A stretch of DNA of 64,000 bases from Psychrobacillus sp. NEAU-3TGS (GCF_029955155.1 NZ_JAPNOZ010000004.1:129599-193598); one strand, 5' to 3'; positions 16,183-24,850 are shown, counted from the stretch's first letter. Notes: generated by a model from the letters alone, not told the origin. Program-made: numbers and translations.

Positions 16183-16962
16183 ATGAAAGACTTAATCCAA
16201 TTGAAAGATAAGAATATTGTAGTTATGGGAGTTGCCAACGAGCGTAGTATTGCATGGGGAGTAGCAAAATCTCTATTTGATGTTGGAGCAAATGTTATTT
16301 TCACGTACCGTAAAGAACGTTCTTTAGGAAAACTTGAGAAAGCATTAGCGAATAATAACTTTGAAGCAAAGTTAATCGTGGAATGTGATGTTAATAGCGA
16401 TGAAAGCATTAAAACTGCTTTCGAAAAAATTGGAAACGAAGTAGGGGTAATTCACGGAGTTGTCCATTCTGTTGCGTTTGCCCATGCTGAAGATTTGAAA
16501 AATGATTTCCTTCAAACAACGAGAGATGGTTATGCATTTGCTCAAGATACAAGTGCTTACTCTCTAATCGCAGCAGCTCGTGAAGCAGCGCCATTTATGA
16601 CAGAAGGTGGCTCTATTGTAACGATGACTTACTTAGGAGCAGAGCGCGTATTAGAGGGCTATAACGTAATGGGAATTGCGAAAGCATCATTAGAAGCATC
16701 TGTTAGATATTTGGCACTTGATCTAGGGAAACATAATATTCGCGTGAATGCTGTTTCAGCGGGAGCAGTACGCACACTAGCAGCAAAAGGAGTTTCTTCT
16801 TTTAATACAATCTTGCATAAAATCGAAGAAACTTCACCACTTAAACGAAATGTAACGGCGGAAGAAGTTGGCGACATGACAGTTGGACTTCTAGGAAACT
16901 TATCTCGTGGAGTAACAGGGGAAGTCGTTTACGTCGATTCCGGTTACAATATTATGGGATAA
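16183..16962 (+). CDS. fabI: Enoyl-[acyl-carrier-protein] reductase (NADH)
   Basis: A 259-residue short-chain dehydrogenase of the FabI type. The N-terminal VMGVANERSIAWG is the FabI-specific nucleotide motif. Tyr150 and Tyr160 with Lys167 give the FabI Tyr-x6-Lys catalytic arrangement in YNVMGIAKASLE, and SAGAVRTLAAKG forms the substrate loop. It reduces trans-2-enoyl-ACP in the last step of each fatty-acid elongation cycle. The start is ATG 16183 behind TGGAGG; an in-frame ATG four codons upstream lacks a spaced site. A FapR operator controls the promoter, and a hairpin follows the gene. Confidence 0.95.
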   Translation: MKDLIQLKDKNIVVMGVANERSIAWGVAKSLFDVGANVIFTYRKERSLGKLEKALANNNFEAKLIVECDVNSDESIKTAFEKIGNEVGVIHGVVHSVAFAHAEDLKNDFLQTTRDGYAFAQDTSAYSLIAAAREAAPFMTEGGSIVTMTYLGAERVLEGYNVMGIAKASLEASVRYLALDLGKHNIRVNAVSAGAVRTLAAKGVSSFNTILHKIEETSPLKRNVTAEEVGDMTVGLLGNLSRGVTGEVVYVDSGYNIMG

Positions 16963-16990
16963 CCATTAGAAATCTTTTATAGTTGAACTA

Positions 16991-17031
16991 CCCCGTAAAG
17001 TTAGAAATTAATCTAATATTTACGGGGTTTT
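16991..17031 (+). terminator. Terminator after fabI
   Basis: CCCCGTAAA pairs with TTTACGGGG and is followed by TTTTAT, about 30 bases after the fabI stop. Confidence 0.8.
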
Positions 17032-17110
17032 ATGCTTTATAAAAATTATATAATTCTATAAAAAAAGTGGTTAACTTTTTAAATGTAACACAAGTAAGTT
17101 ATGTCATTTT

Positions 17111-17310
17111 TTGATCGAGCGTAGTATAGAGAAACTGCGTCGTAAAAATCCTATAATACGTCCGCTAAGATTTCCGCTCTGGGCGGACGCTTACCGCGGG
17201 GCGGGCGGTGAGCCTCCTCGTCGCTAATGCTCCTGCGGGGTCTCACCTGTCCCGCTGATCCCGCAGGTGTCGCCGCCCTGCGCTTCAATCAATTGAACTT
17301 GCTGACTAAT
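17111..17310 (-). repeat. Long GC-rich dispersed repeat, inverted copy
   Basis: Read on the minus strand this holds ATTGAAGCGCAGGGCGGCGA, GCGGGACAGGTGAGACCCCG, GGAGGCTCACCGCCCGCCCC and GCGTCCGCCCAGAGCGGAAA. It ends in ACGACGCAGTTTCTCTAT. The elements and order match the copy at 17375-17560 on the opposite strand. It is strongly GC-rich against an AT-rich background and encodes nothing. Confidence 0.75.
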
Positions 17311-17374
17311 CAAAGGTTTTCACCCATAGAATATGCAACATAGTACTAGATTTAGTGCATCTATACAGAGTAAA

Positions 17375-17560
17375 TAGTAAACTCTATTGGATTGTAGCGA
17401 AAGGGCGGCGACTCCAGCGGGAAAAGCGTCAGCCGAAGACCCTGGACTGAGCGTAGCGAGGGAAGCGGCTGAGGCAACGCCCGCGGAAAGCGTCCGCCCT
17501 TGCAGTGGAAATCCCAGCAGACACTTCATTCCACTCTCTACGACGCATTTTCTCTATTAA
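17375..17560 (+). repeat. Long GC-rich dispersed repeat, direct copy
   Basis: It begins with TCTATTGGATTGTAGCG and continues AAGGGCGGCGACTCCAGCGG, GCGTCAGCCGAAGACCCTGG, GCGTAGCGAGGGAAGCGGCT and GGAAAGCGTCCGCCC. It ends ACGACGCATTTTCTCTAT. Together with the inverted copy at 17111-17310 it forms a large imperfect palindrome with a spacer of about 65 bases between fabI and the EamA gene. No transposase is associated. Confidence 0.75.
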
Positions 17561-17697
17561 GTGCGGCACCCTATTAATATTTATCATAGGAAGAGATGGG
17601 TGCTTTAGCGCTTTGTTCTGGCTTAATTTATAGTGATTAAGAAAGAAGTATTAGTATTTATAAAGAAATAGTTGGCTTTTAATTTATAAGGTATATT

Positions 17698-18585
17698 CTA
17701 TTTAATCAGTGGAACATCTCTTTTAAATATATGAATATTCATGAGCAGTAAGCTTAAAATCATCAATGGCAACCCAATTACTATTCCTAAATGAAAGGGT
17801 TCCTGTAAAAAGAAAATACCTAAAGCGATTGTGATAAAAGGACTGACAAACGTAACCATTGATGCAAGAATAGGTCCTCCAATTGAAATAATTTGATAAA
17901 AAATAACATAGCCAAGCCCAGCGCAAAGACAACCTAATACGAGAAGTGGTAATATTGTTTCCCATGTTCCTAAGTGTTTATATGCATACGGTTCCATAAA
18001 GGCACTAATAATCCCATTTACAATGGTTGAAATTAAAAGTGTCCAAAAACCTAGTAGAATTGTAGGGATGCTTGTATAATACTTTTTTATCCATATAGAA
18101 TTTAATGCGTATGCCATTGTAACAGCGAACATAAGAAAAGCGTGGAAAATGGAAAACTGAACGCCAGTAGATTGACTAGAAAAAAGTATTAACACGGTAA
18201 CTGCCACAAATCCTATTAACAGGCTGATTGTTTGGTTCCAAGAAGGCTTTGTTTTCAGAATAACTATGGAAAATAATAAAGCAAATAAAGGTGTAGTGGC
18301 ATTTAATATTCCGCTTAAACTTGTATCAATTCCTTGAAGAGAGAAGGCCATAATATTCCAAGGGATGGCAGCACCTAAAGCTAGCACGAATACAAAAAAT
18401 GGACGAATTTTCAGATGCATTCGATTTTTTTTGAGTAATATAAATGGTAAAAGAGCAACTAAACCAAATAAGCAACGAAAAAAAACAATAGTAGGGGGCT
18501 TAAAAACATCTAAAAGCTCTTTTGTCCACATGAATGCAGACCCCCATAAAAAACTGAGAACGATTAAATAGATGATCGACTTCAT
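17698..18585 (-). CDS. EamA/DMT-family transporter
   Basis: A 295-residue protein with about ten transmembrane helices in two EamA repeats, starting IYLIVLSFLWGSAFMWTKEL and with PPTIVFFRCLFGLVAL in the second helix region. Members export amino acids, bases, nucleosides or other metabolites. It is the last gene of the nucleoside salvage operon and its start codon overlaps the ribokinase stop (TAATG), so it is translationally coupled. Export of surplus bases released by the nucleoside hydrolase would make sense, but this is inference from context. Confidence 0.85.
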   Translation of the reverse strand: MKSIIYLIVLSFLWGSAFMWTKELLDVFKPPTIVFFRCLFGLVALLPFILLKKNRMHLKIRPFFVFVLALGAAIPWNIMAFSLQGIDTSLSGILNATTPLFALLFSIVILKTKPSWNQTISLLIGFVAVTVLILFSSQSTGVQFSIFHAFLMFAVTMAYALNSIWIKKYYTSIPTILLGFWTLLISTIVNGIISAFMEPYAYKHLGTWETILPLLVLGCLCAGLGYVIFYQIISIGGPILASMVTFVSPFITIALGIFFLQEPFHLGIVIGLPLMILSLLLMNIHIFKRDVPLIK

Positions 18586-19478
18586 TATTTGTTTACTCGA
18601 AAAGAATGGGGAATAGTAGGTTGTGCACCCATTTGTGTAACAACAAATCCTGCAACTTTTGATGCATATAAAATGCTTTCTCGTAATGAGTTTCCTTGAC
18701 GTAAACCTACTGCTAATGCACCGTTAAACGCATCACCCGCGCCTGTTGTATCTTTTACTTCTACTTGATTTGCTTGTACATATCCATGTTCATTGATATT
18801 CATATAATAGGAACCTTTTTCTCCTAATGTCACGACAACTGCCCCTACTCCTTTATGAATCAATAGAGAACAAGCTTGGAACAGACCCTCTTCTGTGTTA
18901 GTTTTTAACCCAGTTAGCATCTCTAACTCGGTTTCATTTGGTGTTAGTATGGAAATTTTACCTAGTAATGAATCACTTATTTGTTGGGCAGGTGCTGGAT
19001 TTAAAATAATATGTATCCCTTTTTGTGAAGCGATGTCTGCAGCAGCCTCGACCACAGGTATAGGAATTTCCAATTGTAAGAGAAGAACGTCACTTGCTTC
19101 TATTTTGTCTTTTGCTGCGGATATTTGTTCTCTTGTAACAAGAAAATTTGCACCAGGAAATAGTACGATAGAATTTTCTCCTGAATCCGCTACTTGAATA
19201 ATGGCTTGACCAGTCAATCCGATTTTTTGTACAGCCTCGGTCTTTACCCCTTTTACTTGTAAGTTTTGCTTTACTTGTTCCCCAAAATCATCTGCTCCGA
19301 CGTTACCTATAAATTCGACATTAGCCCCTAATTGACTAGCAGTTACCGCTTGATTGGCACCTTTTCCTCCGAAAAACAGTTCATGTTCTGTGCTGTGTAA
19401 TGTTTCTCCGGCTTTCACGATATGTGGTACCGTGTATACAAGGTCTATATTTGTACTGCCTACAACAGTAATGTTCAC
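18585..19478 (-). CDS. rbsK: Ribokinase (copy 2)
   Basis: A 297-residue PfkB-family kinase with FFGGKGANQAV, ILTPNETEL and DTTGAGDAFNGAL in the usual places; it makes ribose 5-phosphate from ribose. It is the closest visible relative of copy 1 at 7578-8471, with the same length and long identical blocks. It lies 17 bases after the second ECF ATPase gene and overlaps the EamA gene at its end, so it belongs to the ECF transporter operon and completes a route from imported nucleoside to ribose 5-phosphate. Confidence 0.94.
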   Translation of the reverse strand: MNITVVGSTNIDLVYTVPHIVKAGETLHSTEHELFFGGKGANQAVTASQLGANVEFIGNVGADDFGEQVKQNLQVKGVKTEAVQKIGLTGQAIIQVADSGENSIVLFPGANFLVTREQISAAKDKIEASDVLLLQLEIPIPVVEAAADIASQKGIHIILNPAPAQQISDSLLGKISILTPNETELEMLTGLKTNTEEGLFQACSLLIHKGVGAVVVTLGEKGSYYMNINEHGYVQANQVEVKDTTGAGDAFNGALAVGLRQGNSLRESILYASKVAGFVVTQMGAQPTIPHSFRVNK

Positions 19479-19495
19479 GTATTATTTCGCTCCTT

Positions 19496-20308
19496 TCATA
19501 AACTGTGCTGTGCTAAAATTGCTTCGATTAATTGCTGCTTTGATAAAATGCCTGGAGAGAAATCAAGTAATTTTGCCATTTGGGCAACAGCGGGAGGTTT
19601 TAACATACTTTTTTCTAAAACTTCCGTATTATAAAAGACTTTTTGTGCATTGTCATCGGCTACTAATTGTCGGTTTGCCATTACAATAATGCGTGTAAAA
19701 TAGTCTGTTACAAACTCCATATCGTGCGTAATTGTAATAACAGATTTCTGCTTTTCTTCTAACACTTGAAGTAGATTCCCTAAAACTTGTAAACCAATTT
19801 TATCTTGTCCAGCAGTAGGTTCATCCAAAATGATAATATCTGAATCCATAGCTAATACCGATGCTATTGTTACAAACTTTCTAACAGAGTAGGGTAAGTT
19901 ATAAGGATTTTCTTCTGCGAACTCAGAGATTCCACATAATTTCATCGCCCAATCAGTAAGTTCATTTACTCGTTCAGGTTCAAATCCCATGTTTTTGGGA
20001 CCAAAACGAACTTCAGATTCTACATCATTATGGAATATTTGATCATCCGGATTTTGGAAAACATAGCCTACTTTTCTCGAAACTTGTGCTGTTGTGTGAT
20101 TTTTTGTATCCCAATCTCCTACTAGAACAGAGCCTTCTGTAGGTTTTAATAATCCATTCATTAACTTGACTGCTGTCGTTTTTCCTGCCCCATTTTGTCC
20201 TACAATGGCTACACGTTCTCCAGATGTGACAGAGAGTGTAAGGTTTTCTAGCGCCTTTGTTCCATCTGGATATGAAAAGCTAACATTAGTTAGATGAAGT
20301 TCAGTCAT
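19496..20308 (-). CDS. ecfA2: ECF transporter ATPase with degenerate signature motif (EcfA2-like)
   Basis: A 270-residue ABC ATPase. Walker A is GQNGAGKTT, the Q-loop is VFQNPDDQIF (the ECF-type sequence), and Walker B is DIIILDEPTAGQD. The LSGGQ signature is replaced by LPYSVRKFVTIAS, so one of the two composite ATP sites of the ECF heterodimer would carry a non-canonical signature. Its partner ATPase next door has a normal one. The start ATG overlaps the end of the partner gene by 8 bases. Together with EcfT and the S-component it should power uptake of the substrate bound by the S-component. Confidence 0.88.
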   Translation of the reverse strand: MTELHLTNVSFSYPDGTKALENLTLSVTSGERVAIVGQNGAGKTTAVKLMNGLLKPTEGSVLVGDWDTKNHTTAQVSRKVGYVFQNPDDQIFHNDVESEVRFGPKNMGFEPERVNELTDWAMKLCGISEFAEENPYNLPYSVRKFVTIASVLAMDSDIIILDEPTAGQDKIGLQVLGNLLQVLEEKQKSVITITHDMEFVTDYFTRIIVMANRQLVADDNAQKVFYNTEVLEKSMLKPPAVAQMAKLLDFSPGILSKQQLIEAILAQHSL

Positions 20309-21161
20309 GTGCAGCTACCTCCGTTCTATTTAAAGCATCGGCTAGTTCTTCATCACGAATTGGTAGGAAAGTAAGGGGGATACCTGATTGCTGTAATTGA
20401 AGAGCAATTTCTGTAACATGTGGATATTGAATTTGATATTTTTCAAACTCAGGATCCGCAAATACTTCACGAACAGGACCTTGCATAACAAGTTCTCCTT
20501 TGTGCATAACAAGTAGATCATCCGCATATTCTGCGATCAGATCCATCTTATGTTCTACTAAAACAATTGTCTTTCCACGCTCTTTCATCAGCCGTATAAT
20601 TTCAAATATTTGTTGTGTACCAATAGGATCGAGTTGAGAAGTTGGTTCATCTATTACTAAAATTTCTGGATCCATTACAATAATAGACGCAAGGGCTACT
20701 CTTTGCCTTTGCCCACCTGAAAGTTCAAATGGATTTTTGTCTCGTAAATATTCGATTTTGACAAGTTTTAGTACTTCTTCTACTCGAACTTTAATTTCTT
20801 CGACCGGAATGCCTAGGTTTTCTAAACCGTACGCTACTTCTTCAAATACATTGTCTTTTACTCCCGACACTTGAATGAATGGATTTTGAAATACATATCC
20901 TACTTTTTCTCCAAGTTGCCCTAATTGGTAATCTGTTATTTTTGTTTGATCGATTATTACTTCTCCATCTAATTCTCCCTTATAAAAGTGGGGGACAAAG
21001 CCTCGTATTGTATTACATAATGTTGTTTTTCCAGAGCCATTATTGCCGATAATTGCAGTGAATTTTCCTTTTTCAATTGAAAATGAAATATTTTTTAACA
21101 CGGAGTCATCGCTGACTGGATAGCGGTAAGATACATTTTTTAAATCAATCATAGCTGTCAT
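20301..21161 (-). CDS. ecfA1: ECF transporter ATPase, canonical (EcfA1-like)
   Basis: A 286-residue ABC ATPase with Walker A GNNGSGKTTL, Q-loop VFQNPFIQVSG, signature LSGGQRQRVALAS, Walker B ILVIDEPTSQLDP and switch His in VLVEHKMD. The start ATG (21161) follows GGAGG by eight bases and overlaps the ecfT stop codon as ATGA; an upstream in-frame ATG is embedded in the ribosome site and is less likely. It pairs with the degenerate ATPase encoded immediately downstream. Confidence 0.9.
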   Translation of the reverse strand: MTAMIDLKNVSYRYPVSDDSVLKNISFSIEKGKFTAIIGNNGSGKTTLCNTIRGFVPHFYKGELDGEVIIDQTKITDYQLGQLGEKVGYVFQNPFIQVSGVKDNVFEEVAYGLENLGIPVEEIKVRVEEVLKLVKIEYLRDKNPFELSGGQRQRVALASIIVMDPEILVIDEPTSQLDPIGTQQIFEIIRLMKERGKTIVLVEHKMDLIAEYADDLLVMHKGELVMQGPVREVFADPEFEKYQIQYPHVTEIALQLQQSGIPLTFLPIRDEELADALNRTEVAAHD

Positions 21162-21901
21162 AAGAAAAACCTCCATACAATTAGACCAATAACAACCAAT
21201 GCAAAGACAATTGGAAGAGCTCGGTCCATGTTACTTTTCGATAGTTGGTGTAAGCTTGTTTTTTTGACGGGAGCAGAAAATGCCCTAGATTCCAATGTAA
21301 TTGCTCTCTCTTCTGTTCCTGCGATAGAAGATAATATAAGCGGAGTTAGCGTTGGTATAAAAGCTTTAGCACGTACAAATATGGAACCTTCCGTTTCGAC
21401 ACCACGTGTTTTTTGCGCTTCCATAATGGTATTTGCTTGGCGACGCATTTCTGGAATGATTTGAAGGGTTGATAATACGACATATGCTCCCATCGGTGGC
21501 AATCCTATATCTTCTAATGATTTCACGAAATCACGTACTTCTGTCATTCGGAAAAATAGAATAAAAGCAGATCCAATTGCAAGAATCCGGGATGTGAGTA
21601 ATAGACCATATTTTATTCCTTCTTGTTTTATTTCAAAGATGCCCCATTCCCAAAGCACATTTTCCCCAGGATAGAAAAACATTTGCATAATGAAGATGAA
21701 GATTAAAACAGTAACCAAAGCTTTAATAACGATATTGAGGAACTCTTTTGCAACACCGGCAAGCATTGCTATTAGTATTAAAATAGGGAAGATGGCAAAA
21801 GAAAATATATATCCAGGCGATATGAGCACTACCGCAAAGATAAAGAGAGTGAAAAAGAACTTTGTCATTGGATGAAGTTGAAGTAATATATTTTGTTTCA
21901 A
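21158..21901 (-). CDS. ecfT: ECF transporter transmembrane coupling protein EcfT
   Basis: A 247-residue membrane protein of the CbiQ/EcfT family: a hydrophobic N-terminal half with several helices, then a long cytoplasmic coupling region with the short Ala-Arg motifs (FVRAKAFIP and TLESRAF) that dock on the two ATPases. It links ATP hydrolysis to toppling of the S-component. Its stop codon overlaps the start of the next gene, indicating translational coupling. Because one S-component gene lies just upstream in the same operon, this looks like a dedicated (group I) ECF transporter. Confidence 0.9.
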   Translation of the reverse strand: MKQNILLQLHPMTKFFFTLFIFAVVLISPGYIFSFAIFPILILIAMLAGVAKEFLNIVIKALVTVLIFIFIMQMFFYPGENVLWEWGIFEIKQEGIKYGLLLTSRILAIGSAFILFFRMTEVRDFVKSLEDIGLPPMGAYVVLSTLQIIPEMRRQANTIMEAQKTRGVETEGSIFVRAKAFIPTLTPLILSSIAGTEERAITLESRAFSAPVKKTSLHQLSKSNMDRALPIVFALVVIGLIVWRFFL

Positions 21902-21973
21902 GTTACATACGCCCCTTATAAAAATAATTTCTTCCCGTTCAAGAAATGAATAGTTAAACGGGAAGAATAAGAA

Positions 21974-22576
21974 TTATTTTCTGTTATTTCGTTTCATGTA
22001 CAAGTCCCCATAATTCATCTTGGATAAATAACGATCTGACATGGCTTTTACGATAAAGTAAACGATTAAAACAGAAACAACTTTGTCTGCAACCTCTGTG
22101 ATAAAGCTAGAAGAGAAGACTGCGGACCATAATTCCTGTCCTGACGCTAAGAAAGCTGCAGTAATAAGGGATGAAGTATTTCCTGTTACTCCACCAAAGA
22201 CAAACACCGTGATAGGTGCTGAAACAATAACTGCTATAAAAGTAATAATGATTCCAGAAATAATTGTTTTTGGTACACTTTTGAAAAAACCGTATTTAGA
22301 AAGGTAACCTGCACCAACCCCAATTGCTATAGAAGTTAATGCGTAAGGAAAATAAACAGGATTAAAAATACCGTTAATTAAATTTGTAATAAGTCCTGTA
22401 AGTAGAGCAACCCAAGGGCCTGCAATAACCCCAACTATAATTGTGCCAATCGTATCTAAGAATATTGGTAAGCGAAGTACATTAGCTAACTGAAATCCTA
22501 CTAGGTTCACTGCTACTGCAATCGGAATTAACAGCATTGCCATCATATTAAAATCATCTTTAAAGCTGCGTTTCAT
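21974..22576 (-). CDS. ECF transporter substrate-binding S-component, probably for nucleosides
   Basis: A 200-residue protein with about six membrane helices. It includes the LRLPIFLDTIGTIIVGVIAG stretch and GPWVALLTGLITNLINGIFN, typical of S-components of ECF vitamin transporters. It lies 22 bases downstream of a nucleoside hydrolase and upstream of ecfT-ecfA-ecfA' and ribokinase. That context points to uptake of a ribonucleoside (inosine, uridine or similar) or possibly ribose. The family assignment is firm; the substrate is inferred from neighbours only. Confidence 0.82.
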   Translation of the reverse strand: MKRSFKDDFNMMAMLLIPIAVAVNLVGFQLANVLRLPIFLDTIGTIIVGVIAGPWVALLTGLITNLINGIFNPVYFPYALTSIAIGVGAGYLSKYGFFKSVPKTIISGIIITFIAVIVSAPITVFVFGGVTGNTSSLITAAFLASGQELWSAVFSSSFITEVADKVVSVLIVYFIVKAMSDRYLSKMNYGDLYMKRNNRK

Positions 22577-22598
22577 GAATTTTCCCCCTTTGCTTTTT

Positions 22599-23555
22599 TT
22601 AGCCGATTTGTCGGCTCATTGTTTGAACGGCACTCAGAAATTGTTCAACAAACTTCTCTCTATGAACCGTATGTAATACTTTCACATTATGCGGAAGCCC
22701 AGTTCGTTGTGCATAATCTACAACAGTTGTTCCGGCTGTCAACTTGCCTTCTAGCTCGATTGCCACATAACAGTCATCGCCTTCAAATAATTCAGGTGTT
22801 AATACATAAGACACTGCGCATAGATCATGTAAACGTATATGACTTTCAAAACCCTCCTCATGAAATGCTGTCTGTTTAGCTGTGTGTACATAAAAACGAA
22901 GCATCTGAACAACCTTATGTGCAAAATCAGTACCAATTGCTTCGATTTGGTTTAATTCTTCTTTTGTAACGTATGCTTTATGGGTTACGTCTAATCCGCT
23001 CATGATGATTGGAATGCCAGAACGAAAGACAATGTCTGCAGCGTGTGGATCGACATATACGTTAAATTCTGAAGTAGGAGTCATATTTCCACCTACTGCA
23101 GCCCCACCCATATAAGAGATATATTTAATTTTTGATTTTACTTCTGGGTGCGCCAGTAGAAGGGCACCGACATTTGTCAAAGGTCCTGTCGCAATGAGTA
23201 CGATTTGTTCGTCACTAGATAAGAGTGTTTCTTTCATTGCTTCTATTGCGGTTCTATTACTTAATTGGATAGTTGGTTCTGGAAAATGGACATCCCCAAG
23301 TCCATTGTCTCCATGTACTTCATCGGCGATTTCAAGCTGACGGAAAAAAGGATTATCTAAACCTCTAGCAATCTCGATATCTTTTTTCATATAACTAGTA
23401 AAAGCAAGTGCGTTGTGAATTGTTTTTGCTTGTGTTTGGTTTCCTGGTTCTGTTGTGATGAGTCTGATGTCTAGTTCGGGATGAGCAAAGGCGAGTGTTA
23501 GCGCCATTACGTCATCTATTCCTGGATCACAATCGATAATTACTGGTACTGTCAT
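22599..23555 (-). CDS. Inosine/uridine-preferring nucleoside hydrolase (copy 2)
   Basis: A 318-residue nucleoside hydrolase with DCDPGIDDVMAL, ATGPLTNVG and MSGLDVTHKA, closely similar over its whole length to copy 1. It releases the base and ribose from imported nucleosides. The start is ATG 23555 behind GAGGTG; a longer frame upstream would overlap the regulator stop and has no ribosome site. It is the first enzyme gene after the lacI regulator and is followed by the ECF S-component gene 22 bases on. Confidence 0.93.
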   Translation of the reverse strand: MTVPVIIDCDPGIDDVMALTLAFAHPELDIRLITTEPGNQTQAKTIHNALAFTSYMKKDIEIARGLDNPFFRQLEIADEVHGDNGLGDVHFPEPTIQLSNRTAIEAMKETLLSSDEQIVLIATGPLTNVGALLLAHPEVKSKIKYISYMGGAAVGGNMTPTSEFNVYVDPHAADIVFRSGIPIIMSGLDVTHKAYVTKEELNQIEAIGTDFAHKVVQMLRFYVHTAKQTAFHEEGFESHIRLHDLCAVSYVLTPELFEGDDCYVAIELEGKLTAGTTVVDYAQRTGLPHNVKVLHTVHREKFVEQFLSAVQTMSRQIG

Positions 23556-23566
23556 GTGTTTACACC

Positions 23567-24571
23567 TCATTGTAATTTTTTTGTGCTTTCTCTGATTATT
23601 AAAGTAGGTTCAAATATTACACCTTCCGAAATCTCACCTTCTATTTTGTTAATAAGTAGGTCTATTGCTTTTCTTCCCATTTCATAAGTATCTTGTCTAA
23701 CCGTAGTTAACTTTGGGATTAATGCGGTTACTAATGGAATATCATCAAAACCAACGATGGATAGTTGATCAGGTATTTGAATTCCCATTTCATGTGCAGC
23801 TTGGTAGATTCCACAGGCCATTAAGTCATTACTAGCAAAAATAGCGGTCACCGTATTATCCCGTAGAAACTTTTTTGCTACACGATAAGCAGTATCCATT
23901 TGAAAGTCGCCAACTAAAATGGAGGATGCAGGAAGATCTACAGTAGCTTCCTTTAGAGCTCGTTGAAACCCAGAAAGTCTTTGTTTGGAATTTTGAATTT
24001 CTCTTGGTCCCGTCATACAGGCAATTTGAAAGTGACCTAAATCTGTCAGGTGTTTCCCTGCTAGGTAACCACCTTTTTCATTGTCTAAAAAGACACCTGA
24101 ATAATCGGTTCCATCTTCTCCACGGTCAAATAGTACATAAGGAATTTTGCCATTTTGTAACTGATTTTTACTAGTCTTTGATAAACGATCCTTACTAGAA
24201 AGTAATATGCCATCTACTTGTTGTTCTTTTAACAAGCGTATATAATTTTCTTCTTTCCCGGATTGATCGTCTGAATTACAAATAATGAGACTATATTGCC
24301 TATTGTTTGCTTCATCTTCTGCACCCCTACAAAGTTCAGGAAAGTAGGGATTGGTAATATTTGGGACTATTAATCCGAGCATATTGGAGCGTTTTGTTAC
24401 TAAACCACGAGCTAACTTATTTGGTTGGTAATTTAGCTCTTTCATTACTTTCAGGACTTTCTCCCGAGTTTTTTGGGTCATTCCATCTTCCTTATTGTTT
24501 AATACTCGTGAAACTGTTGTGATTGAAACACCTGCCTCCCTAGCTATATCCTTGATTGTTAACTTTTCCAT
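23567..24571 (-). CDS. LacI-family transcriptional regulator of the nucleoside/ribose operon
   Basis: A 334-residue regulator. The N-terminal helix-turn-helix with hinge (TIKDIAREAGVSITTVSRVL ... YQPNKLARGL) is followed by a periplasmic-binding-protein-like effector domain (VGFDDIPL near the C-terminus). It resembles RbsR/PurR-type repressors, so ribose, a nucleoside or a base is the likely effector. It is the first gene of the operon, 11 bases before the hydrolase start, and is preceded by palindromes of the LacI type, so it probably autoregulates. A fossil of a paralogue lies at 9470-9532. Confidence 0.9.
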   Translation of the reverse strand: MEKLTIKDIAREAGVSITTVSRVLNNKEDGMTQKTREKVLKVMKELNYQPNKLARGLVTKRSNMLGLIVPNITNPYFPELCRGAEDEANNRQYSLIICNSDDQSGKEENYIRLLKEQQVDGILLSSKDRLSKTSKNQLQNGKIPYVLFDRGEDGTDYSGVFLDNEKGGYLAGKHLTDLGHFQIACMTGPREIQNSKQRLSGFQRALKEATVDLPASSILVGDFQMDTAYRVAKKFLRDNTVTAIFASNDLMACGIYQAAHEMGIQIPDQLSIVGFDDIPLVTALIPKLTTVRQDTYEMGRKAIDLLINKIEGEISEGVIFEPTLIIRESTKKLQ

Positions 24572-24599
24572 CTATAATCACCTGTTCCTACTTGTTAGG

Positions 24600-24623
24600 A
24601 AAACGTTTTACGAAAACGTTTTC
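24600..24623. promoter_or_regulatory. Two LacI-type operators before the nucleoside operon
   Basis: AAAACGTTTT (24600-24609) and a perfect 12-base palindrome GAAAACGTTTTC (24612-24623) lie just upstream of the lacI start, with centres 13 bases apart. They have the central CG and A/T-rich arms expected of LacI-family operators and are the best candidates for autoregulation by the adjacent repressor. Confidence 0.7.
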
Positions 24624-24643
24624 TCTAATTGTTATTCAGAATA

Positions 24644-24659
24644 TTGCAAACGGTTTCAT
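24644..24659. promoter_or_regulatory. CcpA catabolite-responsive element (cre)
   Basis: TTGCAAACGGTTTCAT fits every position of the consensus WTGNNARCGNWWWCAW. It lies about 75 bases upstream of the lacI start, so the nucleoside operon is probably repressed when preferred sugars are present. It could also be a third site for the local LacI protein. Confidence 0.7.
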
Positions 24660-24780
24660 TTGTCAATTGAATTTTCGAAAATATTAAAATAAAACAATCT
24701 ATTGTATTAGATAAAGGCAGTTTCTAATGATAGAAATAGTATCTTAGCATAATAAAAAATAGATCAAAATCAAGAGTACA

Positions 24781-24850
24781 TTATGAAAGGGGAGTTCCGT
24801 TGTAACGATGACTTACTTAGGGAATGCAATAATGTAGGGGAATGCAAATA
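24781..24850 (+). pseudogene. Fragment resembling fabI
   Basis: A 22-base stretch starting at 24800 (TTGTAACGATGACTTACTTA plus GG) is identical to part of the fabI gene at about 16615-16637. In the fabI frame it reads SVVTMTYLG and then degenerates to N-A-I-M-stop, where intact FabI continues toward YNVMG. Flanking bases (TTATGA before, GTAGGGGAATGC after) also align with fabI once small deletions are allowed. It is probably a fossil of a second fabI copy. Confidence 0.45.

Noticed and set aside
17111-17560. GC-rich block as a horizontally acquired gene fragment or RNA gene
   Set aside because: There is no open frame or tRNA/rRNA-like fold; dispersed copies show it is a repeat element.
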